Source of the DNA: Parahoeflea alexandrii
Lineage (GTDB): Bacteria > Pseudomonadota > Alphaproteobacteria > Rhizobiales > Rhizobiaceae
Assembly (NCBI RefSeq): GCF_027214025.1
Contig: NZ_JAPWHB010000005.1
Span: 196,575 to 260,574, forward strand
Direction of reading: 5' to 3'
Length of the DNA stretch: 64,000 nucleotides
Part shown: one piece after another, positions 17,557 through 29,268 of the stretch
Position numbering within the stretch: position 1 is the first letter of the stretch
Layout: the number at the start of each line of letters is the position of its first letter
Notes under the pieces: generated by a model
Database searches by the model: none
What the model saw: the letters and a program-made list of their open reading frames with translations, nothing else
What the model was told of the DNA's origin: nothing
Program-made: the position numbers and the translations under genes

Positions 17557-18327
17557 TCAGGCGATGGTGACGCCGCCATCGGCGACGATCACCTGTCCGG
17601 TGATGAAGCTCGCGGCCGGGGAGGCGAGAAACGCCGCCACCGGACCGATTTCCTCGGGCAGGCCGATCCGCCTGAGCGGCGTCGTTCTGGTGCGTTTCTT
17701 GAGCAGTTCCTCGTCCTCCCACAAGGCACGGGCGAAGTCGGTCTTCACCAGTCCCGGCGCAATGCAATTGACGCGGACATTGTCGCCACCGTGCTCGACG
17801 GCGAGATTTCGCGCCAGCGCGAAGTCGGCCGCCTTGGATATTCCGTAGCCGCCGATCACCGCGTTGCCCTGGATCCCGGCAATCGAAGAGATGATGACGA
17901 TGGCTCCGCCGCCCTTTGCCTTCATCGCCGGGATCACCCGGTTGCAGAGCCACAGGTTGGACTTGACGTTCGAGCCCATGATCTTGTCGAAGGCCTCGTC
18001 GGACAAATCCGCAAGCGGCCCGTAGGCCGGATTGACCGCGGCGTTGCAAACCAGGATGTCCGGCGCGCCGTAGAGCTTCTCCGTCCCGGCGATCAGGCCT
18101 TCGACCTGCTCTTTCCTCGAAATGTTGCAGGCGATCACCGACGCCTCTCCGCCTTCCGCCCGGATCGCTTCGGCAACCGGCTCGCAGGCTTCCGCGGTCC
18201 GGCTGGAGATGACCACCTTCGCGCCGAGCCGCGCCATGGTCTCGGCCGTGGCGCGGCCGATGCCGCGGCTCGATCCGGTGATGACGGCCACCTTGCCGTC
18301 AAGCGAGTAGGGCGTCGAAGGGGTCAT
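17557..18327 (-). CDS. Short-chain dehydrogenase/reductase
   Basis: Classical SDR of 256 aa. It has the cofactor motif TGSSRGIG (residues 18-25), NAA near 95, the catalytic Ser in IIISSIAG, YGISK as the YxxxK motif, and a C-terminal VADGG. It is 23 nt downstream of the small acyl-CoA dehydrogenase gene and so belongs to the pim-like operon. It may oxidise a 3-hydroxyacyl or related alcohol intermediate, but the substrate is not readable from sequence. Confidence 0.9.
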   Translation of the reverse strand: MTPSTPYSLDGKVAVITGSSRGIGRATAETMARLGAKVVISSRTAEACEPVAEAIRAEGGEASVIACNISRKEQVEGLIAGTEKLYGAPDILVCNAAVNPAYGPLADLSDEAFDKIMGSNVKSNLWLCNRVIPAMKAKGGGAIVIISSIAGIQGNAVIGGYGISKAADFALARNLAVEHGGDNVRVNCIAPGLVKTDFARALWEDEELLKKRTRTTPLRRIGLPEEIGPVAAFLASPAASFITGQVIVADGGVTIA

Positions 18328-18350
18328 GGCGCTTTGCTCTCTTGTCGGGT

Positions 18351-19505
18351 TCAGGCGTCTTCGCGTATCAGGCCATCCATCTGTGCCAACCGCTTGAGGT
18401 GATGGTTGGCGTCACCGAACAGGATGTCGATCATCGTGGTGCGCTTGAAATAATGCCCGATCGCATATTCCATCGTCATGCCGACGCCGCCATGCAACTG
18501 GATCGCCTCGCGGCCGATGATCTTTGCGGATTCGCCGATCTGCACCTTGGCCGCCGACACCGCACGGGCGCGCTCAACCGGGTCGTCGCCGGTTGCCAGC
18601 ATGCTGGCATACATGGTCATCGAGCGGGACTGTTCGAGTTCCACGAACATGTCGACCGCGCGGTGCTGTAGCGCCTGGAAAGAGCCGATCGTCGTGCCGA
18701 ACTGGCTGCGGGTCTTGAGATAGTCGAGCGTCAGCTCGTGCATCTTCTCGAAGCATCCCACGGCCTCGGCGCAGAGTGCGGCAACGGCTTCGTCGGAGAC
18801 ACGCGAGATCACCGGCCAGGCGCCGCCCTCGCTGCCGATCAGCGCGTCCGCGCCAACCTTGACCGACTGCAGCGTGATCTCGGCTGCCCGCAACCCGTCC
18901 TGGGTCGGATAGCCATGGCGCGAGACGCCTTCGGCATTCCCGTCGACCAGGAACAGTGAAATCCCGTCCTCGTCGCGCGAGCCGCCGGAGGTGCGGGCCG
19001 AGACGATGAGCTTGCCGGCGCTGTCGCCATGCAGCACCAGCGCCTTCTTGCCGTCGATCACCCAGCCGTCGCCATTCTTTTTCGCAGTTGTTTCGACGTC
19101 GAACAAATCATATCGGCCCTGCGGTTCGGCGCAGGCAAAAGCCATCCTCAGGCTGCCGTCGGCAATGCCCGGGATCAGGGTGGACTTCTGTTCGCTGTTG
19201 CCGGCATGACGAAGCACGCCGCCGGCCAGGATCACGCTGGCAAAATACGGCTCCAGGATCAGCGCCTTGCCGAACGCTTCCATCACGATCATGGTTTCGG
19301 TGGCGCCGCCGCCGATGCCACCGTCCTCTTCGGCGAACGGCAGCGCCAGCAGACCGAGTTCGGCATACTGGTTCCACATCTTCTCGCTGAAACCGGTGTC
19401 GCCGGCGCGGTACTTGCCGCGCGCCTCGAAACCGTACTGGTCCTTGAGCAGGCGTTCCACGCTGTCCTTGAGCATGCCCTGTTCTTCGGAAAGGTCAAAA
19501 TCCAT
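18351..19505 (-). CDS. pimD: Acyl-CoA dehydrogenase, PimD-like small subunit
   Basis: FAD-dependent acyl-CoA dehydrogenase of 384 aa. Standard ACAD order is seen: helical N-domain (DFDLSEEQGMLKDSVERLL), middle beta-domain (MAFACAEPQGRYD, WVIDGKKALVLHGDSA), and C-domain (TRSQFGTTIGSFQALQHRAVDM, IQLHGGVGMTMEYAIGHYFKR). Position directly after the larger ACAD, and the order pimF-A-B-C-D, match the pimeloyl-CoA operon of Rhodopseudomonas, where PimC and PimD act together. It is assigned by gene order and domain; the chain length acted on is inferred. Confidence 0.85.
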   Translation of the reverse strand: MDFDLSEEQGMLKDSVERLLKDQYGFEARGKYRAGDTGFSEKMWNQYAELGLLALPFAEEDGGIGGGATETMIVMEAFGKALILEPYFASVILAGGVLRHAGNSEQKSTLIPGIADGSLRMAFACAEPQGRYDLFDVETTAKKNGDGWVIDGKKALVLHGDSAGKLIVSARTSGGSRDEDGISLFLVDGNAEGVSRHGYPTQDGLRAAEITLQSVKVGADALIGSEGGAWPVISRVSDEAVAALCAEAVGCFEKMHELTLDYLKTRSQFGTTIGSFQALQHRAVDMFVELEQSRSMTMYASMLATGDDPVERARAVSAAKVQIGESAKIIGREAIQLHGGVGMTMEYAIGHYFKRTTMIDILFGDANHHLKRLAQMDGLIREDA

Positions 19506-19585
19506 TGCGTTGTTCTCCCGACAGGCCGGCCGCGCCGGCGCCGAATTGCAGGCCTCGTGTCCGGGCCCCTGAATGCTGGTCCGTG

Positions 19586-20788
19586 CTAAAGCCCGAGAAT
19601 GGCCTTGGCGATGATGTTCTTCTGGATCTCGTTCGATCCGCCATAGATCGACACCTTGCGCGTGTTGAAATAGGCAGGCGCGATCGTCGAGGCCCAGTCC
19701 GGCCCGATCGACGGCTCGTTGCGTCCGTCGATATCGTCTTCCGGAATATAGGGCATGGCGTAGGGACCAACGACATCCATCAACAGTTCGGTCGTCGCCT
19801 GCTGGATTTCCGATCCCTTGATCTTCAGGATCGAGCTCGCGGGATCCTGCGTGCCTTTCTCACGTTTCGCCTCGCCGGCAAGAACCCTGAGCTGGGTCAT
19901 CTCGAGTGCCTTCAGCCGCACTTCGACGGCCGCCACCTTCTCGCGGAATTCCGGCTGGTCGATCATGCGCTCACCGCCGACCCGCTGATGGGCGGCCAGC
20001 TCCTTGATCCGCCGGATGCGCTCCTTGGAAACGCCGACGCGGGCAATGTTGACGCGCTCGTTGCCGAGCAGGAACTTGGCGTAATTCCAGCCCTTGTTCT
20101 CTTCGCCGACGAGGTTTTCGACCGGGACCCGGACATCGTCGAAGAACACCTCGTTGACCTCAACGCCGCCGTCGATGGTCTGGATCGGACGCACGGTGAT
20201 CCCCGGTGTCTTCATGTCGATGAGCAGGAACGAGATGCCGGACTGCTTGCGCGCATCCGGATCTGTGCGCACCAGGCAGAAGATCCAGTCGGCATATTGC
20301 GCCAGCGTCGTCCAGGTCTTCTGGCCGTTGACGACATACTCGTCGCCGTCGCGCACGGCGCGGGTTTTCAGCGAAGCCAGGTCGGACCCCGAGCCCGGCT
20401 CGGAGAAGCCCTGGCACCACCAGTCCTCCAGTGTCGCGATCCTCGGCAGGAAGCGGCTCTTCTGCGCCTCGTTGCCGAAGGTGTAGATCACCGGGCCCAC
20501 CATGTTGACGCCGAAGGCCAGCGGAGCAGGGGCAGGGGTCTGGCTCATTTCCTCAAGATAGATGTACTGCTTGACCGGGCTCCAGCCGGTGCCGCCATGC
20601 TCGACCGGCCAGTGCGGCACCGCCCAGCCCTTGTCGTGCAGGATCCGGGTCCAGGTGACCAGCTCTTCCTTGGTCGTGTGGCGGCCCGCGACGATGTTCT
20701 CCCGAATGCTGGCAGGAAGCGCCTCCCGGAAAAATGTCCGGACCTCGTCGCGGAAGGCCAGCTCGTCTTCTGTGAATCTCAGATCCAT
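19586..20788 (-). CDS. pimC: Acyl-CoA dehydrogenase, PimC-like large subunit
   Basis: FAD-dependent acyl-CoA dehydrogenase of 400 aa. It begins MDLRFTEDELAFRDEVRTFF and carries GWAVPHWPVEHGGTGW, QGFSEPGSGSDLASLKT (the flavin/substrate loop), YVVNGQKTWTTLAQYADW, and a C-terminal YGGSNEIQKNIIAKAILGL. It forms a probable heteromeric pair with the smaller ACAD 80 nt downstream. The likely reaction is the first dehydrogenation of a dicarboxylyl- or fatty acyl-CoA. It starts at ATG 20788, 12 nt after the thiolase gene. Confidence 0.87.
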   Translation of the reverse strand: MDLRFTEDELAFRDEVRTFFREALPASIRENIVAGRHTTKEELVTWTRILHDKGWAVPHWPVEHGGTGWSPVKQYIYLEEMSQTPAPAPLAFGVNMVGPVIYTFGNEAQKSRFLPRIATLEDWWCQGFSEPGSGSDLASLKTRAVRDGDEYVVNGQKTWTTLAQYADWIFCLVRTDPDARKQSGISFLLIDMKTPGITVRPIQTIDGGVEVNEVFFDDVRVPVENLVGEENKGWNYAKFLLGNERVNIARVGVSKERIRRIKELAAHQRVGGERMIDQPEFREKVAAVEVRLKALEMTQLRVLAGEAKREKGTQDPASSILKIKGSEIQQATTELLMDVVGPYAMPYIPEDDIDGRNEPSIGPDWASTIAPAYFNTRKVSIYGGSNEIQKNIIAKAILGL

Positions 20789-20800
20789 GGTTCAACGTCC

Positions 20801-21985
20801 TCAAAAGATTTCGAAAAGGCCGGCCGCACCCATGCCGCCGCCGACGCACATCGTCACCACGCCGTATTTCACGCCGCGGCGCTTGCCCTCGATCAGCACG
20901 TGGCCGGAAAGCCGGGCGCCGGTCATGCCGTAGGGATGCCCGACGGAAATCCCGCCGCCGTTGACGTTGAGCTTTTCCGGGTCGATGCCCAGCCGGTCGC
21001 GGCAATAGATCACCTGGACCGCGAAAGCTTCGTTCAGCTCCCACAGGCCGATGTCGTCAATTGACAGGCCGGCGCGCTCCAGCAGGCGCGGGATGGCGAA
21101 GACCGGGCCGATGCCCATTTCGTCAGGCTCGGTGCCGGCGACAGCAAAGCCGCGAAGCGCGCCCAACGGTTCCAGGCCGCGATTTTCGGCAAGCTTGGCG
21201 TTCATCACCACGCAGGCCGATGCGCCGTCGGAGAGCTGGCTGGCATTGCCGGCGGTAATGAAGGCCCCTTCGCCGCGCACGGGTGTCAGGCCGGCCAGGC
21301 CTTCAAGTGTTGTCTGCCGCCGCGGCCCTTCGTCGGCCGAAATCGTCACTTCCTGATAGGAGACTTCCTTGGTCTCCTTGTTCATCACGCCCATGGTCGC
21401 CGTGATCGGCACGATCTCGGCGTCGAACCTGCCCGCATCCTGCGCGGCTGCGGTCCGCCGCTGGCTTTCCAGCGCGTAGATGTCCTGCGCCTCGCGGCTG
21501 ATGCCGTAGCGCTTGGCGACGGTTTCGGCGGTGTCGATCATCGGCATGTAGATGTCGGGCTTGTGCTGCATTAGCCAGCGGTCCTGGCGATGAAATGCAT
21601 TCATGTGCTCGTTCTGCACCAGGCTGACCGACTCAAGTCCACCGCCGATGGCGATGGGGACGCCGTCAAGCTGGATCGAGCGCGAGGCGACCGCGATGGC
21701 CTGCAGGCCCGAGGAGCACTGCCGGTCGATCGTGGCTCCGGAGACCGTGACGGGAAGACCTGCGCGCACCAGCGCCTGGCGGGCGACGTTGCCGCCGGTC
21801 GCACCCTGCTGCAAGGCGCAGCCCATGATCACGTCTTCGACCTCACCGGGCTCAATGCCCGCGCGCTCGACGGCATGCTTGATGGCGTGGGCCCCGAGTG
21901 TTGCTCCGTCGGTGTCGTTCAGTCCGCCGCGATAGGCCTTGCCGATCGGTGTGCGGGCGGTTGAAACGATGACTGCATCCTGCAT
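20801..21985 (-). CDS. pimB: Acetyl-CoA acyltransferase (thiolase), PimB-like
   Basis: Degradative thiolase, 394 aa, performing the last cleavage of beta-oxidation. The acylated Cys lies in [13 protein letters not shown] near residue 88, with NEAFAVQ near 315, the His in [10 protein letters not shown] near 347, and the second Cys in [14 protein letters not shown] near 380, all intact. The gene lies 18 nt after the ligase and 12 nt before the acyl-CoA dehydrogenase, so co-transcription is near certain. Confidence 0.92.
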   Translation of the reverse strand: MQDAVIVSTARTPIGKAYRGGLNDTDGATLGAHAIKHAVERAGIEPGEVEDVIMGCALQQGATGGNVARQALVRAGLPVTVSGATIDRQCSSGLQAIAVASRSIQLDGVPIAIGGGLESVSLVQNEHMNAFHRQDRWLMQHKPDIYMPMIDTAETVAKRYGISREAQDIYALESQRRTAAAQDAGRFDAEIVPITATMGVMNKETKEVSYQEVTISADEGPRRQTTLEGLAGLTPVRGEGAFITAGNASQLSDGASACVVMNAKLAENRGLEPLGALRGFAVAGTEPDEMGIGPVFAIPRLLERAGLSIDDIGLWELNEAFAVQVIYCRDRLGIDPEKLNVNGGGISVGHPYGMTGARLSGHVLIEGKRRGVKYGVVTMCVGGGMGAAGLFEIF

Positions 21986-22003
21986 TGGATTATCCTCTAC
22001 TCT

Positions 22004-23691
22004 TTATGATGTGCTGTGTTCGGTGTGTGTCGGGGCTGCGGATCTGCTTTTCTCCATGTCACGCAATTCCTTGCGCGACAATTTGCCGACCGATGTCTTG
22101 GGAAGCTCATCCCGGAATTCCAGCGCCGCTGGCAGCTCGTGGCGTCCGAGCCGGTCTTCGAGAAACGCGACAAGCGCTTCGAGAGTGAACGATTCGGCCC
22201 CCGGTTTGAGCGTGACGAAGGCCTTCGCCGCCTCGCCGCGATACTCGTCGGGGATGCCGAGAACAATGCATTCTCCCACCGCCGGATGTTCGTAGATCGC
22301 CTGCTCGATCATCTGCGGATAGACATTGAAGCCGCCGGAAATGATCATGTCTTTCTTGCGGTCGACGATGTAGAAATAGCCGTCGGGCGCCATGTAGCCG
22401 ACATCGCCGGTCAGGAAGAACCCGTCGGCGAACGCCGCTGCGTTTTCCCGCGGCTTGTTCCAGTAACCTGCCGTCACGTTCTTGCCGCGGACCCGCAATT
22501 CGCCGACTTCGCCAGCCGGCAGCACCCGGTGCGGATCGTCGAGATCGACCACCTGCAATTCAACGCCGGGCAGGGGCATGCCGATCGATCCGGGCTTGGC
22601 TTCGCCGAATGGCAGCAGGTTGGTGCCGGCCGGCGAGGTTTCGGTCATGCCCCAGCCGCCGGCCAGTCGCTGGCCGGTCAGACCTTCGAAGCGCTGGCCA
22701 ACCTCCACCGGCAGCGGCGCGCCGCCGGAAGAGCAGCGCACAAGCGAGGAGAGGTCGGTCTTCATCAGGTCCGGATGGTTGGCAAGCGCGATCCACATGG
22801 TCGGAACCCCGGGGAACGTGGTGATCCGCTTGGCCTGGATGTCGTGGAGAACCTGGGTCGGATCAAAGCGCATATGCAGCACGATCTGCGCCCGCCGTCT
22901 GATCCCCAGGAGCAGGATCGTGGTCAGCGCGTAGATGTGAAACAGCGGCAGGATGCAAAGGACTTTCTCGCCCTCTTCCGGATCGCCGTAGAGCGCCTCG
23001 AACCAGATGTCGTAGCTCGAGACCGCGGCGGTCAGGTTGGCATGGGTCAGCATCGCCCCCTTGGCCGGGCCGGTGGTGCCGCCGGTATACTGAAGCAGCG
23101 CGATGTCGTCTTCGCCGATCTCCGGCCAGGATCCGGGTGCGGCTCCGCTCGCGCAGAATGCGTCGAACCGGATCACGTCCTCGCGCTCGGGGATCGCTTC
23201 CCGTGCCGGATTGTCACCGCCGAAACGGCTGTCGTCTCCAACGATGACGCGGTCCGCCAGACCCGCCTCCATCAGCTTGATCGCGCCGGCGAGCATGCCG
23301 CCGATGTTGGTCGTCACGATGGTGCGCGCGCCCGAATCGGTGAGCTTGTGCGCCAACTCGCGCGGTGCATCGAGCGGCGAAAGATGCGCCAGCCGGGCGC
23401 CGGATTTCAGTGTGCCGAAAAAGGCCACCGGATGCCAGGGCGTGTTGGGCAGGAACAGCGCGACGGTCTGGCCCCTGGCAAGGCCCGCCGCCAGCAACGC
23501 CGCGGCGAAGGCGTCCGCTTCGTCGCGCAACTGGCTGTAGCTCATCGACCATCCGCGGAACTCGATGAGCGCCCGGTCGGGACACTCGGCGACGGCCTCG
23601 TCGAGCAGGGCCGGAAGGCTGTCTGTCACGATCGGGGCATCCCACGTCATGTTGTCCGGGTAGGACGCTTCCCAGGCATGCCGCCCGGCGG

Positions 23692-23695
<4 letters not shown>
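22004..23695 (-). CDS. pimA: Acyl-CoA ligase (AMP-forming), PimA-like
   Basis: Adenylate-forming CoA ligase of 563 aa that activates an aliphatic mono- or dicarboxylic acid. Motifs in order are the P-loop-like YTGGTTGPAKGAMLTHANL near residue 212, GWGMTETSPAGT near 345, FLTGDVGYMAPDGYFYIVDR with the hinge Asp near 430, and the C-terminal Lys in LPKTSVGKLSRKELRD. The ATG overlaps the stop of the multifunctional enzyme gene (ATGA), so translation is coupled. It is a PimA-type assignment by operon order; generic long-chain acyl-CoA ligase is the alternative. Confidence 0.9.
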
Positions 23696-25794
<2,099 letters not shown>

Positions 25795-25815
25795 TTTTTC
25801 CTCCAAGAAATAAAT

Positions 25816-26745
25816 TCATTTGTCCGCTCGTTGCACAAAAGAGCGGAGGCAATCAGTCAATGCCGCATTGAATGCGTCGGCAGCCTCGTACTGAACCCAG
25901 TGCCCGGCGTCGTCAATCAGTTTGAACGTCGCATCCGGATCGCGTGCGGCGAGCCATGCCCGCCGCTCGTCGAAATAGGGCGCGGCAAGTTGATCGTGCT
26001 CGCCCCAGATCGCCGCCAGCGGGACCCGGCTTGAATCAAGATTTGCGGTCAGCGGCTTGCTGCGCGCTGTCGGGCGGGTGTCGTGACGCGAACGCTCGGC
26101 ATTGGATTGCTGGATCAGGATTGCGGTCTCGTCGATCCGTGCCGGGTCGGCGATCATGATCGCCTGAAGGTTTTGCTTGTGCCGGGCCCGGCGCTGCTCG
26201 GCATCGGAAATGTGACGCCAGCTCGACAGCGCTACATCCTGCCGCCGCGCTTCGAAGCCAACGCCGCCGACGATCACAAATCCTCCGATCCGCGGCGCGA
26301 CGAGGCGCGACACGAAGCTGCCGATGATCCCGCCATAGGAAAACCCGACCAGGTGAAACCGCTCGGTTCCGGTGAGCCGGTCGAGTCCGGCCGCGAGAAT
26401 ACGCGCCATCCGGTGCGGGTCGGCGTCCGGGTTGCAGTCGGCGGAATCGCCAAACCCCGGAAGGTCTGGCACAATCACCCGGTAATCCTGTGCAAGGATA
26501 GGGATTTGACGGAAGTAATGGCTCCACGAACCGGCGCCGCCATGCAGCATTACCAGCGCCGGGCCTGAGCCCCATTCGCGCCAGACCGCAAAGCCTTCGT
26601 CGGTTGCAATTTCGGTCCGCCGTGCCGCGCGGTCGAGATCGGCCACCGGGCTGAAGGCGGCATGGTTCGACCACTCCGGCAAAGCCCGAATCGGGCTTCT
26701 GCCGGTTGTTTCAGGTACGGAAGTGGTCTCCTCCAACGTCCGCAA
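25816..26745 (-). CDS. Alpha/beta hydrolase
   Basis: Alpha/beta-fold hydrolase of about 300 aa. It shows the oxyanion HGGAGSW near residue 68, the nucleophile elbow GFSYGG near 137, the acid Asp in WGEHDQL, and the C-terminal His in DDAGHWVQYE. The order resembles ring-cleavage hydrolases and lactonases. It is the first gene of the acyl-CoA operon, divergent from the IclR regulator, so it may free the acid that the PimA-like ligase activates. The start is uncertain: only TTG (26745, 26736) or GTG codons exist before the conserved region, and GGAGGAG lies over codons 4-6. Confidence 0.85.
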   Translation of the reverse strand: MRTLEETTSVPETTGRSPIRALPEWSNHAAFSPVADLDRAARRTEIATDEGFAVWREWGSGPALVMLHGGAGSWSHYFRQIPILAQDYRVIVPDLPGFGDSADCNPDADPHRMARILAAGLDRLTGTERFHLVGFSYGGIIGSFVSRLVAPRIGGFVIVGGVGFEARRQDVALSSWRHISDAEQRRARHKQNLQAIMIADPARIDETAILIQQSNAERSRHDTRPTARSKPLTANLDSSRVPLAAIWGEHDQLAAPYFDERRAWLAARDPDATFKLIDDAGHWVQYEAADAFNAALTDCLRSFVQRADK

Positions 26746-26758
26746 AAAAAGCCTCCAA

Positions 26759-26777
26759 GTTCCGCAGTGCGAAATTC
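26759..26777. promoter_or_regulatory. Imperfect dyad between hydrolase and iclR, IclR operator candidate
   Basis: GTTCCGCAGTGCGAAATTC is a partial dyad (TTCCGCA/TGCGAAA) in the 100-bp divergent gap. On the other strand it reads TTTCGCACTGCGGAA. IclR-family activators bind dyads of this size upstream of the catabolic genes they flank. The assignment rests on position and partial symmetry only. Confidence 0.35.
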
Positions 26778-26845
26778 AATTTTATTATTTGACCTCACTG
26801 CTAGAATGTGATGGATTGTTTGTCAATAAAGGGAGGAGCGGCTGC

Positions 26846-27757
26846 ATGACAGCCAATGCACGTGGCAACGCTGACGGCGTTGACACTGACAGATCGAGCC
26901 ATGCTCACGACGGCGACCGCAAGTTCGTGACCGCGCTTGCGCGGGGGCTTGAGGTGCTGCGCTGCTTCCATCCGCGTGACGGATTCCTGAGCAATCAGGA
27001 GATCGCCGAACGCACCGGCCTGCCCAAGCCGACGGTCACACGTCTCACTTATACCCTGTGCGAACTCGGTTACCTGATGCAGATCCCGAGGCTCGGCAAG
27101 TACCAGCTCGCCCCGGGTACCATCACGCTGGGCTATGCCGCCCTTGCCAATCTCGGTATTCGCCACATCGCCCGCGACTTCATGGACCAGGCCGCCGAAG
27201 TGCTTGCGGCGCCGGTTGCGCTTGGTGTGCTCGATCGCAGCAAGGCGCTTTATGTCGACATATCCCGCGGATCCGCGACATTCACCGTGCAGCTGGAGAT
27301 CGGCTCGCGCATTCCGCTGGTCGAAACTGCGATGGGGCGCGCGCTGCTCGTCACTTTGCCGGAAGCGGAGCGCGAGGAGCATGTTCTCGCCGCCGTCGCG
27401 AAGCATCCCGAGAGGGGCATGCTGATGCGCAAGACCATGGACAAGGCCATTGCCGATTACGAGCAGTACGGCTTTGTGGTTTCCACCGGCGAATGGCGCC
27501 CCGACATCTACGCCGCAGGCGCGCCGCTGGTCGCCGCCGACGGATCGGGAACCTACGCCTTCAATTGCGGGGCCCCGCCCCATCATTTTCCACCCGAACG
27601 GCTTTACAAGGAAGTCGGCCCGGTGATGGCGTCGCTTGTGCGTGTTGTCGATGACGCCTTGAACGGCAGACGGCCGCTTCGGCCCGAGCAGACCTGGATG
27701 CCCGCGGTTCAAGCGGCGGGCATGCATGAAAACAGACCGGAGCATGGAGGTCCCTGA
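26846..27757 (+). CDS. IclR-family transcriptional regulator
   Basis: Regulator of 303 aa. The winged HTH is at residues 28-95 (VTALARGLEVLRCFHPRDG, LSNQEIAERTGLPKPTVTRLTYTLCELGYL). The IclR effector domain follows, with VALGVLDRSKALYVDISRG and LLVTLPEAEREE. ATG 26846 was chosen because GGGAGGAG precedes it by 7 nt; a longer in-frame GTG start at 26723 reaches into the divergent gene and was rejected. It overlaps the first Liv-type ATPase gene by 1 nt and diverges from the pim-like operon, so it probably controls uptake and degradation together, in the manner of PobR/PcaU-like proteins. Confidence 0.92.
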   Translation: MTANARGNADGVDTDRSSHAHDGDRKFVTALARGLEVLRCFHPRDGFLSNQEIAERTGLPKPTVTRLTYTLCELGYLMQIPRLGKYQLAPGTITLGYAALANLGIRHIARDFMDQAAEVLAAPVALGVLDRSKALYVDISRGSATFTVQLEIGSRIPLVETAMGRALLVTLPEAEREEHVLAAVAKHPERGMLMRKTMDKAIADYEQYGFVVSTGEWRPDIYAAGAPLVAADGSGTYAFNCGAPPHHFPPERLYKEVGPVMASLVRVVDDALNGRRPLRPEQTWMPAVQAAGMHENRPEHGGP

Positions 27758-28548
27758 TGCAAGCTCAACCCGCCAGTTCGCCACCCCAACTTGCCGTTCG
27801 CGACGTTGTCGTGAGATTTGGCGGAATCGTGGCGCTCGATGGCATTGCGTTCGAGTTGCACAAGGGGCAGATTCTTGGTCTCATCGGCCCCAACGGCGCG
27901 GGCAAGACCACGCTGTTCAATTGCCTCAGCCGTCTCTACACCCCGGCATCGGGCGACATCCTCTATGATGGCCAGTCGGTGCTCGCCAGGAAGGCCCACG
28001 AGATGCCTACGGTCGGCATCGGCCGCTCGTTCCAGAATGTGGCGCTTTTCCAGCGCATGTCTGTGCGCGACAATATCCGCGTCGGCGCCCATGCCAACAG
28101 CCGCAGCGATTTTTTCTCCGATGCGCTGCGCCTGCCCTGGGTTCGCCGCCAGGAAGCCGAGGTCGACACCACTGTCAATGAGCTGATCGAGTATCTCGAA
28201 CTCGGAGATGTTGCAGATCTTCCGGTGGATGGTCTGCCCTTCGGCACCCGCAAGCGGGTCGAGATTGCCCGCGCCCTGGCGGCCCGGCCCGGCGTGCTTT
28301 TGCTCGACGAACCCGCCGGCGGCCTCAATCATGACGAGGTTGGCGAACTCGGACGCCTCATCCGCCACATCCGCGATGATCGCGGTGTCACCGTTCTGCT
28401 GGTCGAACATCACATGGGGCTGGTGATGTCGATCTCCGACAAGGTGGTTGTCTTGAGTTTCGGCCGCAAGATTGCCGAGGGCACGCCGGCCGAAGTGCAG
28501 CAGAACCCCGACGTGATTGCCGCATATCTGGGAGGCCAGTCCGAATGA
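27757..28548 (+). CDS. Branched-chain amino acid-type ABC transporter ATP-binding protein (LivG-like)
   Basis: ATPase of 263 aa. Walker A GPNGAGKTTLFNC is near residue 46 and Walker B VLLLDEPAGGLN near 190. The signature region reads LPFGTRKRVEIARALA rather than LSGGQ, as is normal in LivG. The C-terminus ends with the short extension EGTPAEVQQNPDVIAAYLG. It is coupled to iclR upstream (1-nt overlap) and the LivF-like gene downstream (ATGA overlap). The transported acid is presumably the substrate of the neighbouring acyl-CoA operon. Confidence 0.94.
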   Translation: MQAQPASSPPQLAVRDVVVRFGGIVALDGIAFELHKGQILGLIGPNGAGKTTLFNCLSRLYTPASGDILYDGQSVLARKAHEMPTVGIGRSFQNVALFQRMSVRDNIRVGAHANSRSDFFSDALRLPWVRRQEAEVDTTVNELIEYLELGDVADLPVDGLPFGTRKRVEIARALAARPGVLLLDEPAGGLNHDEVGELGRLIRHIRDDRGVTVLLVEHHMGLVMSISDKVVVLSFGRKIAEGTPAEVQQNPDVIAAYLGGQSE

Positions 28549-29258
28549 GCATGCTACTTGAAGTCGAGGGACTGCACGCATCCTACGGCGATTTCCGGGT
28601 CCTGCACGGCCTCGATTTCTCGGTGGAAAAGGGCGGGATCTCGACGCTTCTGGGCGCCAATGGCGCAGGCAAGACCACGACGCTCAGGGCCCTGTGTGGG
28701 ATGATCAAGCGGTCCGGTACCATACGCTTCGACGGCAAAGACATCTCTGGCAAGGCGACCGAGGACATCGTTCGCCTGGGCGTGGCCCATGTTCCCGAGG
28801 GACGGGGAACCTTTACCGGCCTGACCACCGAGGAAAACCTGCAGTGCGGCGCCATGACCCGCAGTTCCCGCGCCGAGATCGCACGGGATCTCGAACAGGC
28901 CTACCACTGGTTTCCCAGGCTGAAGGAGCGCCGCAACCAGCAGGCGGGCACCCTCTCGGGAGGCGAGCAGCAGATGCTGGCCATCGCCCGCGCACTGATG
29001 CTCAGGCCACGCCTGATGCTGCTGGATGAACCGTCCTTTGGTCTTGCTCCACTGATCGTGCAGGAAATGTTCTCGATCCTGCGCAAGGTCAACCAGGAAG
29101 AGCAGGTATCCATGCTGATCGTCGAGCAGAACGCCGGCGTGGTTCTCGAACTTGCAGACACCGCCTTTGTCCTCGAAACCGGAGACATCGTCATGTCTGG
29201 CTCCGCCGCGGAAATCCGCGACAACGAAACCATTCGCGCCGCCTATCTCGGCTACTGA
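28545..29258 (+). CDS. Branched-chain amino acid-type ABC transporter ATP-binding protein (LivF-like)
   Basis: Second ATPase of the importer, 237 aa, the typical LivF size. It has Walker A GANGAGKTTTLRAL near residue 36, the signature LSGGEQQMLAIARALM, and Walker B LMLLDEPSFGLAP. VPEGRGTFTGLTTEENL is the LivF-specific Q-loop region. It ends 10 nt before the permease start. Confidence 0.94.
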   Translation: MSMLLEVEGLHASYGDFRVLHGLDFSVEKGGISTLLGANGAGKTTTLRALCGMIKRSGTIRFDGKDISGKATEDIVRLGVAHVPEGRGTFTGLTTEENLQCGAMTRSSRAEIARDLEQAYHWFPRLKERRNQQAGTLSGGEQQMLAIARALMLRPRLMLLDEPSFGLAPLIVQEMFSILRKVNQEEQVSMLIVEQNAGVVLELADTAFVLETGDIVMSGSAAEIRDNETIRAAYLGY

Positions 29259-29268
29259 GGGAGACACG